From assembly GCA_959606905.1 (NCBI GenBank), contig CAUHML010000036.1, positions 1-30,895 of the forward strand: a stretch of DNA of 30,895 bases. Reading direction: 5' to 3'. Below the pieces are notes generated by a model. That model had not been told where the DNA came from. It was given only the letters and a program-made list of their open reading frames with translations, and made no database searches. Position numbers and translations under genes: made by a program. Shown in pieces: positions 7,866 to 15,353 of the stretch (position 1 is its first letter; each line of letters starts with the position of its first letter). The DNA is from an uncultured Bacteroides sp. GTDB lineage: Bacteria; Bacteroidota; Bacteroidia; Bacteroidales; Bacteroidaceae.

Positions 7866-8999
7866 ATGTTTATGAATACACCTTTGTCTCCCGTCTCCGG
7901 GCGTTTGGCTTCACTCGATATCCTACGGGGTTTCGACCTCTTTCTTTTAGTTTTCTTTCAACCGGTATTTGTGGCTTTGGGGCAACGTTTGAATTTTCCG
8001 TGGCTTAATGACATTTTATATCAGTTCGATCATGAGTCTTGGATTGGTTTCCGGTTCTGGGACCTTGTGATGCCACTTTTCCTGTTTATGACAGGAGCCT
8101 CCATGCCTTTTTCCTTTTCCAAGTTTAAAAATGCCCCTAATAAATGGCCTGTTTATCGTAAAATAATAAAGCGCTTTGTATTGCTTTTTATTTTCGGCAT
8201 GATTGTGCAGGGAAACCTTTTGGGATTGAATCCTGATTCTCTTTATTTATATTCGAATACGTTGCAGGCGATAGCAACAGGCTATCTTATTGCAGCAATA
8301 ATTTTGTTACACTGTTCTTTCCGTTATCAGGTGCTCATTACATTATTATTGTTACTGCTCTACTGGATACCGATGACTTTCTTCGGCGATTTTACTCCCG
8401 GAGGGAATTTTGCAGAAAAGGTAGACCGACTAGTGCTAGGCCAGTTTCGGGATGGTGTGTATTGGGGAGAAGATGGAAACTGGCATTTTTCTCCTTATTA
8501 TACTTATACTTGGATATGGAGTAGCTTAACTTTTGGAGTAACAGTTATGCTAGGTACTTTTGCCGGAAAGATAATGAAAGAAGGAAAAGAAAATAGAAAG
8601 GGAGTGGTGAGGCTTTTATTATTGTTAGGCATAGTATTAATAGGGGTATCTTTGCTATGGAGTTTGCAAATGCCTATTATTAAGCGGCTATGGACTTGTA
8701 GTATGACTTTGTTTTCCGGAGGACTCTGCTTTCTGCTTATGGGATTATTTTATTATTGGATAGACTATAAAGGGCATACCTATGGGTTGGATTGGTTGAA
8801 AATTTATGGGATGAACTCTATCACTGCCTATATTTTAGGTGAGGTCGTTAATTTCCGTTGTATAGCAGCTTCTATCAGCTATGGCTTAGAGCAGTTTCTT
8901 GGTAACTATTATTCTGTATGGTTAAGTTTTGCTAATTATCTCATTGTCTTTTTTATACTTCAAATGATGTATAAACATCGTATCTTTTTGAAAATTTAA
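7866..8999 (+). CDS. DUF5009 / heparan-alpha-glucosaminide N-acetyltransferase-like membrane protein
   Basis: A 377-residue polytopic membrane protein with about 9-11 hydrophobic segments. The N-terminus RLASLDILRGFDLFLLV and the following FWDLVMPLFLFMTGASMPFSF are hallmarks of the DUF5009 (COG4299) family, related to human HGSNAT, which moves an acetyl group across a membrane onto glucosamine. In Bacteroides PULs these proteins are thought to act on amino sugars or other sugars in the periplasm; the substrate here is unknown. I place the start at the ATG at 7866 (or 7872). The in-frame TTG at 7854 lies in the tail of the preceding terminator. It follows PUL1 directly and is probably functionally linked to it. 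No convincing T-tailed terminator is seen after it. Confidence 0.8.
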   Translation: MFMNTPLSPVSGRLASLDILRGFDLFLLVFFQPVFVALGQRLNFPWLNDILYQFDHESWIGFRFWDLVMPLFLFMTGASMPFSFSKFKNAPNKWPVYRKIIKRFVLLFIFGMIVQGNLLGLNPDSLYLYSNTLQAIATGYLIAAIILLHCSFRYQVLITLLLLLLYWIPMTFFGDFTPGGNFAEKVDRLVLGQFRDGVYWGEDGNWHFSPYYTYTWIWSSLTFGVTVMLGTFAGKIMKEGKENRKGVVRLLLLLGIVLIGVSLLWSLQMPIIKRLWTCSMTLFSGGLCFLLMGLFYYWIDYKGHTYGLDWLKIYGMNSITAYILGEVVNFRCIAASISYGLEQFLGNYYSVWLSFANYLIVFFILQMMYKHRIFLKI

Positions 9000-9337
9000 A
9001 AATACTACAATGAATAAGAAAAGTCTGTATTGGTATAATAAATGATTCCTGTCGTTATAGGCGTTTCTTTTTCACTGTTTACTATTTTATTAGTTTTTTA
9101 TTTCGCGTAACTATAGTCTTCTTTTCGTATAACTATGGTTATGCGAAGTAATAGTAGGCAATGAAATAATCTATTTAGAATATGAATGAAGTCTCAAATG
9201 TAGCTTCCCGATGATAGTCTATATGTTCCTTAAAAACTATTCAAAGATATATAATTATAAAATTTAATAGATTTTTTTACTGAAAGAAAATATGCAATTA
9301 GAAGATTATTCAGAATTTGTTTGAAATAACTTTTACC
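9000..9337. other. AT-rich intergenic stretch between DUF5009 gene and invertible segment
   Basis: No coding sequence longer than a few codons is supported. The one structured element is the repeat/hairpin at 9102-9147. The rest is AT-rich, with no exact TAnnTTTG box paired with a spaced TTG that I could find. Confidence 0.6.
9102..9147 (+). repeat. 16-bp inverted repeat with embedded 24-bp palindrome and 22-bp-spaced direct repeat
   Basis: TTCGCGTAACTATAGT (9102-9117) pairs with ACTATGGTTATGCGAA (9132-9147). All 16 positions pair as plus-strand RNA if two G-U wobbles are allowed. The left arm also recurs as a direct repeat 22 bp downstream (TTCGTATAACTATGGT, 9124-9139), and 9124-9147 is itself a near-perfect palindrome. 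There is no T run after it, so it is not a classical terminator. It may be a 3' mRNA hairpin of the DUF5009 transcript or a DNA operator. Confidence 0.55.
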
Positions 9338-9360
9338 AAGTTCTACTGGAACTTCGTGAT
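9338..9360 (+). repeat. Left inverted repeat (IRL) of the invertible promoter
   Basis: A 23-bp sequence beginning AAGTTCTACTGGAACTT and ending CGTGAT, present as an exact reverse complement at 9673-9695. Within it AAGTTC and GAACTT form a dyad around the 5-bp core TACTG, as expected of a site-specific recombinase site. Homology stops immediately on both sides. Confidence 0.9.
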
Positions 9361-9470
9361 AAAAAAAGAATATATATCAGAGGGGTATGAAATGAAGAAA
9401 ATAAGGACTCTACCAAAGTTAATTACAAAAAGCGCATAATATATAGATACAAAAATCACGATATAAACGC

Positions 9471-9484
9471 TTATTTGCAAATAA
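9471..9484. promoter_or_regulatory. 14-bp perfect palindrome inside invertible segment
   Basis: TTATTTGCAAATAA is a perfect palindrome. It could be a regulator-binding site that travels with the invertible promoter. In such AT-rich DNA it could also be chance. Confidence 0.25.
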
Positions 9485-9546
9485 AACTATTGACAATTTA
9501 TTTCATTGAGTAAAAATATTAAAACAGATAAGTTCTTTTTTTATAT

Positions 9547-9562
9547 TTATCTGACCAGATAA
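9547..9562. promoter_or_regulatory. Operator-like palindrome upstream of the invertible promoter
   Basis: TTATCTGACCAGATAA has two perfect 7-bp arms around AC. A third CAGATAA copy lies at 9525-9531. The palindrome ends 21 bp before the TTG element, about -65 relative to the expected start, a position suited to an activator. The binding protein is unknown. Confidence 0.4.
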
Positions 9563-9583
9563 TAAAAACATTACTCAAATCTA

Positions 9584-9613
9584 TTGCAATTACAAAAATT
9601 ATCTATATATTTG
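9584..9613 (+). promoter_or_regulatory. PUL2 promoter inside the invertible segment
   Basis: TTG at 9584-9586, a 19-bp gap and an exact -7 box TATATTTG at 9606-9613. Transcription would start near 9620, cross the right inverted repeat and run about 510 nt to the susC start. It is the best promoter I find between 9000 and 10132 in the direction of PUL2. Confidence 0.8.
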
Positions 9614-9672
9614 CAACGTATTACAATTATTATTGCATACAAACTAACACATTAGTTCACTTTACAAAACGA

Positions 9673-9695
9673 ATCACGAAGTTCCAGTAGAACTT
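9673..9695 (-). repeat. Right inverted repeat (IRR) of the invertible promoter
   Basis: Exact reverse complement, 23 of 23 bases, of 9338-9360. It begins ATCACGAAGTTCC and ends GTAGAACTT. It lies about 53 nt downstream of the expected transcription start, so it is part of the leader RNA in the ON state. Confidence 0.9.
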
Positions 9696-10132
9696 AGTGT
9701 AGCGATAAATAAAAAAAGACCTTATAGCCTATGAACAGTACAGCTCAGCACAGTTTATCTCCTCTGGTACAGTATAACCAGGTTATATCATCTTGTTTTT
9801 TATATTCAATTTATGGAAAAAAGAGTGCTTTTGTCCGGGGATTGAATAAGTCTTGTATAATGTATTATTTGAAACTTAACATACCCCCAAGTTCCCACAA
9901 CCGATGCAACAGAATGTAGTATCGGGTAGTGGGATTTTTTGAAAAAACGGATGTGATTCATAAGATAGAAAATGCCGTCTATTTGAGAATTTCCGGTGTA
10001 ACACCTTTAACAAGATTATAAACTAATAACGAATGCTGGCAAAGAAAAAATGAACGTTTTTGTGAAGATAGCAATTTAATAGATGAAAGTGCTATCCTTT
10101 ATTTATTGAAAACCTTTAATTAACCCAGATTC
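9696..10132 (+). promoter_or_regulatory. Long structured leader of PUL2 susC
   Basis: No convincing gene lies here. A 62-codon open frame (9731-9919) has no recognisable protein features but stops inside the loop of the hairpin at 9894-9933. A second hairpin is GATAGCA (10067-10073) with TGCTATC (10090-10096), followed by CTTTATTTATT, 37 bp before the annotated susC start. The length and the two stem-loops suggest post-initiation control. This is inference. Confidence 0.45.
9894..9940 (+). terminator. Terminator-like hairpin (possible attenuator) in PUL2 leader
   Basis: CCCAC-AA-CCGAT (9894-9905) pairs with ATCGG-GTA-GTGGG (9921-9933) across a 15-nt loop, and six T residues follow (9935-9940). 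It lies between the promoter and susC, with no gene upstream to terminate, so it would act as an attenuator. The internal loop (AA against GTA) weakens the stem. Confidence 0.5.
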
Positions 10133-13100
10133 ATGCTTATCGAAAAGCATAAGAATGAATTGTTAACACTTTTAATTTCTATGATGAATGAAAAACAAAA
10201 TTGTGGAAGAATACTGCGATTATTGATCCTATTTTGTTTGTATGGTATTTGTTTACCTCCCCTTCACGCCAAACAGGATATTGCATCACCACAACAGACA
10301 GGCAAGACCTATACAATTAAAGGAGTTGTATTGGATTTTAACAATGAACCGATTATTGGTGCCAGTGTTTTTATTCCGGGAACCAGTATCGGAGTAGCTA
10401 CAGACTTGGACGGAAATTATGTACTGAAAGTACCGGCAAACACGAAAAATATAGAATTCTCTTACATTGGATATGAGAAGAAAGTTGTTCCGTTCAACCC
10501 TAAAGATCTAAATGTCTTTCGTGTTGTGACGATGAAAGAAGATAGCGGTATTGCACTTGAAGATGTCACGATTGTAGCTTTTGCCAAACAAAAGAAAGAG
10601 TCTGTATTAGGCTCCGTTTCTACTATCAAACCGGCGGAGTTAAAAACTACCAGTAGTAATCTTACTACCGGATTTGCAGGGAAGTTGGCGGGAGTAGTTG
10701 CTTATCAAAGAAGTGGAGAACCGGGTGAAGATAATGCCGAATTCTTTATTCGTGGTGTGACGACATTTGGAACAGGGAAAGCCGATCCGTTGATTTTGAT
10801 TGATAACATTGAATTGACTTCATCAGATTTGGCAAGATTGAATACCGATGATATCGCCAGTTTCTCCATTCTGAAAGACGCTACTGCTACTGCGCTTTAT
10901 GGTGCGCGTGGTGCTAATGGTGTTATTCTTGTAACGACAAAAGAAGGTACGGAAGGTAAAATGAAATTATCTTTCAGGGTAGAAAGTTCGTTTTCCGCTC
11001 CTTCCAAAGAGGTTGAAATTGCTGATCCGCTGACGTTTATGAAACTTCATAATGAGGCGGTGAGAACTCGAAATCCGGATGGTGCATTACCTTATCTGGA
11101 AAGCGCGATTGCTGCTCGCGAAAAAGGGTTGAATCCGATGGCTTATCCGATGGTAGACTGGAAGGATATGCTATTCAAAGATTTCACAACTAACTATCGC
11201 GGAAACATGAGCCTTAGCGGTGGTGGCCGTGTAGCCCGTTACTATGTAGCATTGTCTTATTCGCGGGATAATGGTATCTTGAAACAGGTTCCCAGTAACC
11301 TTTTTGATAATAATATTAAGTTGGATAAATATACGGTACGTTCGAATGTTAATATTAATCTGACTAAAACAACCGAGTTGGGAGTGCGCGTGAGCGGCAC
11401 GTTTGATAGTTATCAAGGCCCGATACAGGGCGGTTCGCAGGTTTACAGTCAGGCTATTAAAGCAAGTCCGGTTCTTTTTCCTGCCATGTATGCTCCGGAT
11501 GCAGCTAACCAATATACCAATCATCCTATGTTCGGTAATTATGGAACTAGTGCAAATTACTTGAATCCTTATGCTGAAATGGCACGCGGTTATAAAGAAT
11601 ATGAAAACACTGTTATACTTGCCCAGTTGGAGCTGAAGCAAGATTTCAGTTTTATAACCGAAGGCTTGAAAGGGCGTTTGTTGGGAAATGTCACGCGAAC
11701 TTCATATTATGACCTTCAACGTTCTTATACTCCATTCTATTATGCCTTGGATAGTTATGATAAGACAAAAGATGAATACACTCTCTCTGCTCTAAATCCG
11801 GATTTGGGTACAGATTATCTAGGATACTCTCCGGGAAGTAAAAAAGTAGGCAGTTCCCTGTATTTGGAAGCGTCGTTGTCATACGATCGGACGTTTGTTG
11901 AAAAACACAATGTCAGTGGTATGTTGGTTTATACAGTGCGTGAAGGGAAAAGTGGCAATGAAAACACCTTGCAGAAATCACTCCCTACCCGTAATTTGGG
12001 ATTAGCAGGACGTTTTACTTACGGATTCTCCGACCGTTATTTTGCGGAGTTTAATTTCGGTTACAACGGTTCCGAACGTTTTGACAAGAGTCATCGTTGG
12101 GGATTCTTCCCGTCGGGAGGTTTGGGCTGGGTTGTGTCCAATGAAAAATTCTGGGCGGACAAACCGATTTCCAAAGTTGTCAATATGCTTAAGTTGAAAG
12201 GATCATACGGATTGGTCGGTAATGATAATATTTCTAATAATGACAACCGTTTCTTCTATTTGTCGGAAGTAAATATGAATAATTCCGGTAGGGGAATGAA
12301 CTTCGGAACCAACTTTGACGAAGGTTATAATGGTATTTCTATCAGCCGCTATGCCAATCCGAAGATTGGTTGGGAAATTTCTCATAAAATGAATGTGGGA
12401 TTTGAACTGAAATTATTCAATGACCTGGAGATTCAGGCAGAGTATTTTAAAGAAAGAAGAACGAATATCCTGCAAGAGCGTGCCGATATCCCCAGTTTGA
12501 TGGGATTCCAGGCGCCTATCCGGGCAAATATCGGTGAGGCTAAAGGACAAGGTGTCGATATTTCTTTGGATTATTCGCATATTTTCAACAAAAACCTGTG
12601 GACTACTATCAGAGGTAATTTCACATACGCCAGCAGTGAATTTTCTGAATACGAAGAACCGGACTACTCGGCTACTCCATGGAGAAGTAAAATCGGTTCT
12701 AAGCTGAGCCAGACTTATGGTTACATAGCCGAACGTTTGTTTGTAGATGATGAAGATGTGGCAAACTCTCCGAAACAACAATTTGGCGAATATACGGCCG
12801 GAGATATCAAATATAAAGATATCAATCGTGACGGAATCATCGACGAGCAGGATATTGTGCCTATCGGTTATCCGACTACACCAGAAATTATCTATGGTTT
12901 CGGTTTCTCTGTCGGATATAAGGCGTTTGATTTCAACTGCTTCTTCCAGGGATCGGCACGGTCTTCTTTCTTTATTAGTCCTTTGCGTATCACTCCGTTT
13001 GCCCAACCTTATGATCCGGACAACGAATTGGGAGGGAAACAGGCTAACAATGCTTTACTTCAGGTTATTGCAGATAATCATTGGAGCGAGTCCAACCAGA

Positions 13101-13396
13101 ATATGTATGCTTTTTGGCCACGGTTATCGGATACGGCTATCAGTAATAATAACCAGTCGAGTACATGGTGGTTACGTGACGGTACTTTCTTGCGTATGAA
13201 ATCGGCAGAAATAGGCTATACACTTCCAAAGCGGCTGACCAGTAAAGCTAAATTGGAAAACTTGCGTATTTACGTAAGTGGGACGAACTTGTTCAATATT
13301 TCCAAATTCAAGATTTGGGATACGGAAATGGGGAACAACGGTTTGGGATATCCTGTTCAACGAGTATTTAATGTAGGTATTCAACTTTCACTCTAA
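10133..13396 (+). CDS. SusC-like TonB-dependent receptor (PUL2)
   Basis: An outer-membrane receptor of 1087 residues from the ATG at 10133. ATGs at 10181/10184 would give a more usual signal peptide (core RLLILFCLYGICLPP, about 30-43). Domains: carboxypeptidase-regulatory-like sandwich about 60-137 (GVVLDFNNEPIIGASVF), plug about 150-275 with LKDATATALYGARGANGVI, and a beta barrel ending RVFNVGIQLSL. A DINRDGIIDEQD calcium-loop-like motif lies in the barrel. It has no STN domain and no sigma/FecR or hybrid two-component gene beside it, so it is not built for trans-envelope self-induction. Control by the upstream invertible promoter fits. SusD follows after 10 bp. The glycan is unknown, but nearby enzymes point to galactosylated and fucosylated host glycans. 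Confidence 0.93.
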   Translation: MLIEKHKNELLTLLISMMNEKQNCGRILRLLILFCLYGICLPPLHAKQDIASPQQTGKTYTIKGVVLDFNNEPIIGASVFIPGTSIGVATDLDGNYVLKVPANTKNIEFSYIGYEKKVVPFNPKDLNVFRVVTMKEDSGIALEDVTIVAFAKQKKESVLGSVSTIKPAELKTTSSNLTTGFAGKLAGVVAYQRSGEPGEDNAEFFIRGVTTFGTGKADPLILIDNIELTSSDLARLNTDDIASFSILKDATATALYGARGANGVILVTTKEGTEGKMKLSFRVESSFSAPSKEVEIADPLTFMKLHNEAVRTRNPDGALPYLESAIAAREKGLNPMAYPMVDWKDMLFKDFTTNYRGNMSLSGGGRVARYYVALSYSRDNGILKQVPSNLFDNNIKLDKYTVRSNVNINLTKTTELGVRVSGTFDSYQGPIQGGSQVYSQAIKASPVLFPAMYAPDAANQYTNHPMFGNYGTSANYLNPYAEMARGYKEYENTVILAQLELKQDFSFITEGLKGRLLGNVTRTSYYDLQRSYTPFYYALDSYDKTKDEYTLSALNPDLGTDYLGYSPGSKKVGSSLYLEASLSYDRTFVEKHNVSGMLVYTVREGKSGNENTLQKSLPTRNLGLAGRFTYGFSDRYFAEFNFGYNGSERFDKSHRWGFFPSGGLGWVVSNEKFWADKPISKVVNMLKLKGSYGLVGNDNISNNDNRFFYLSEVNMNNSGRGMNFGTNFDEGYNGISISRYANPKIGWEISHKMNVGFELKLFNDLEIQAEYFKERRTNILQERADIPSLMGFQAPIRANIGEAKGQGVDISLDYSHIFNKNLWTTIRGNFTYASSEFSEYEEPDYSATPWRSKIGSKLSQTYGYIAERLFVDDEDVANSPKQQFGEYTAGDIKYKDINRDGIIDEQDIVPIGYPTTPEIIYGFGFSVGYKAFDFNCFFQGSARSSFFISPLRITPFAQPYDPDNELGGKQANNALLQVIADNHWSESNQNMYAFWPRLSDTAISNNNQSSTWWLRDGTFLRMKSAEIGYTLPKRLTSKAKLENLRIYVSGTNLFNISKFKIWDTEMGNNGLGYPVQRVFNVGIQLSL

Positions 13397-13406
13397 AACA
13401 TGTTAT

Positions 13407-15332
13407 ATGAAAAAAATAATCATATCCATATCACTCGTGATTGCTACCATGCTGTGTAGCACTTCTTGTAGTGATTACCTAGATATAGTGCCCGAAGGTA
13501 CTCCAAGCATGGATAATGCCTTCAGCAACCGCATTAATTCATTTAAGTTTCTACATACTTGTTATAGTTACCTGCCTTCATGGGATCAGGGTGGCTCCAT
13601 TGGCTTTTTGGCAGGTGATGAACATTGGTTAATGCCTAAAGGAACCGGTTTTATAGATCAGCGTATCTCTCTCAACGCATGGGAAATAGGTCGCGGTGAA
13701 CAAAATAATAATGACCCCTACCAGAATTTTTGGGATGGAGGAAATGGGGGAACCAATCTTTGGGTAGCTATCCGCGATTGTAATATTTTCTTGGAAAATA
13801 TCAACAAACCTCTCGATTTGCAGAATTATGAACGCACCCGTTGGATTGCGGAAGTAAAATTCCTCAAAGCATATTATCATTATTATCTGTTTATGCTTTA
13901 CGGCCCTATTCCTATCATGGATACTAATATTGCGGTAGATGCTTCACAGGATGAAGTAAGGCGTTATCGCGAGCCGGTGGATGATGTAGTGGCTTATATC
14001 TCTAACCTGCTGGATGAAGCATATAAAGATCTGCCTTCAAAGATCACAGATCCAGGACAGGAGATGGGGCGCATCACCCAGCCAATTGCAAAAGCAGTAA
14101 AAGCACAATTGTTATTATTGGCTGCCAGCCCTTTGTTTAATGGAAATTCGGATTATATTAATGTGAAAGATAATCAGGGTAGGCATTTGTTCCCGACACA
14201 GGTTGATAACAGTAAATGGAAATTGGCAGCAGACGCAGCGCTTGAAGCGATAAATTGTGCAAAAGAAAATGGTCACGAGAAACTTTATACTTTCTCTTTG
14301 CCGATCAATAGTATTTCTGCGGCAACACGCAAACTGCTGGATATCGGTGAGGCTGTCACAGAAAAATGGAATGAAGAAATTATTTGGGGAAGTACTCGGA
14401 ACGTTAACGGATTGCAGACGGTTGCAATGGCTAAACATACGAAGGGGAGCCACTATAACGCGCGTTCTGTTTTAGGACCAACTTTATCAGTAGCCGAAGC
14501 ATTCTATTCTTCAAATGGTGTGCCTATTTCTGAAGATAACAGTGATTTCTGGACGGCTAATTATCCTAACCGCTATGAGATTACCACTATCCCGGATGAG
14601 GGAAATAATAAATATTACCTTCAGATAGGAGAGCAAACAGCCTATCTTCACTTGAACCGTGAACCGCGTTTCTATGCTTCATTGTCATTCGACCGTGGAA
14701 CATGGTATGGAGATGGTTATACGAATGATGAGCCGGCAAATCTTGCTTTCTATCATTTTCGGGCAAAGGAGGTATCAGGGCGCCAGACTTCGGAAGACCA
14801 TTCATATACGGGATATTTGAATAAAAAGGTATGTAGCTATAAGACTGGTTTGACAAAAGACGGTTTCTCTCCCTACCGTTATTCGTTCCCAATCATACGT
14901 CTTGCTGATTTGTATCTGATGTATGCGGAAGCTTTGAATGAATCGCAGGAATCACCCACACAGGATGTATATGATTACGTGGACTTGGTTCGCGAACGTG
15001 CAGGGTTGAAGGGGGTAAAGGAGTCGTGGAGTAAATATTCCAAGTCCCCGGATAAGCCTAATACGAAAAACGGTATGCGTGAAATCATTCGTATGGAACG
15101 TTTGAATGAACTGGCCTGTGAAGGAAAACGTTTCTGGGACTTGCGTCGTTGGAAAAAAGAACTTCCCCGCGAAGTGAAAGGGTGGCATATTCAAGGAGAG
15201 ACTGCCCAGGAATTTTATAGAGTAACCACTATCTACTTACGTTCAAAGTATAGTTATAAGGACTATTTGTGGCCGTTGAAACTGGAAACAATATTGAAAG
15301 ATCCGAACCTGGTACAAAACCCAGGGTGGTAA
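13407..15332 (+). CDS. SusD-like surface glycan-binding lipoprotein (PUL2)
   Basis: A 641-residue RagB/SusD family protein. The lipoprotein signal (IIISISLVIATMLCSTS) ends at Cys21, followed by SDYLDIVPEG. Family motifs include WIAEVKFLKAYYHYYLFMLYGPIPIMD near residue 150, FPIIRLADLYLMYAEALNE near residue 500, RMERLNELACEGKRFWDLRRWK near residue 570, and the C-terminal YLWPLKLETILKDPNLVQNPGW. It should cap the SusC transporter. It lies 10 bp after susC and 21 bp before the next lipoprotein gene, so all four PUL2 genes are likely one transcript. No defect is visible. Confidence 0.94.
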   Translation: MKKIIISISLVIATMLCSTSCSDYLDIVPEGTPSMDNAFSNRINSFKFLHTCYSYLPSWDQGGSIGFLAGDEHWLMPKGTGFIDQRISLNAWEIGRGEQNNNDPYQNFWDGGNGGTNLWVAIRDCNIFLENINKPLDLQNYERTRWIAEVKFLKAYYHYYLFMLYGPIPIMDTNIAVDASQDEVRRYREPVDDVVAYISNLLDEAYKDLPSKITDPGQEMGRITQPIAKAVKAQLLLLAASPLFNGNSDYINVKDNQGRHLFPTQVDNSKWKLAADAALEAINCAKENGHEKLYTFSLPINSISAATRKLLDIGEAVTEKWNEEIIWGSTRNVNGLQTVAMAKHTKGSHYNARSVLGPTLSVAEAFYSSNGVPISEDNSDFWTANYPNRYEITTIPDEGNNKYYLQIGEQTAYLHLNREPRFYASLSFDRGTWYGDGYTNDEPANLAFYHFRAKEVSGRQTSEDHSYTGYLNKKVCSYKTGLTKDGFSPYRYSFPIIRLADLYLMYAEALNESQESPTQDVYDYVDLVRERAGLKGVKESWSKYSKSPDKPNTKNGMREIIRMERLNELACEGKRFWDLRRWKKELPREVKGWHIQGETAQEFYRVTTIYLRSKYSYKDYLWPLKLETILKDPNLVQNPGW

Positions 15333-15353
15333 CTATGATATTCATAATTTAAA

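Larger units (their letters stand above)
9338..9695. other. Putative invertible promoter segment (phase switch) of PUL2, ON orientation
   Basis: Perfect 23-bp inverted repeats bound a 312-bp AT-rich segment with no gene and one good outward promoter (9584-9613) facing the PUL2 susC. Such invertible promoters upstream of SusC/SusD operons and capsule operons are an established phase-variation mechanism in Bacteroides. In the orientation given, the promoter reads towards PUL2, so the switch is ON. After inversion it would point at the 3' end of the DUF5009 gene and leave PUL2 without this promoter. No invertase gene is in the window. Inversion itself is inferred and is not shown by a single sequence. 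Confidence 0.85.

Noticed and set aside
9414..9421. Second, left-facing promoter in the invertible segment (minus-strand TAACTTTG)
   Set aside because: The -7 box matches, but no TTG lies 19-21 bp upstream on that strand, so support is too weak to list it.
9731..9919. 62-codon open frame in the PUL2 leader as a normal protein gene
   Set aside because: It has no signal, domain or start-site support. It is kept only as a possible leader reading frame in the findings.
12413..13006. 197-codon minus-strand open frame within susC2
   Set aside because: It lies wholly antisense to a clear TonB-receptor barrel and its product shows no domain or signal. It is a codon-bias shadow.
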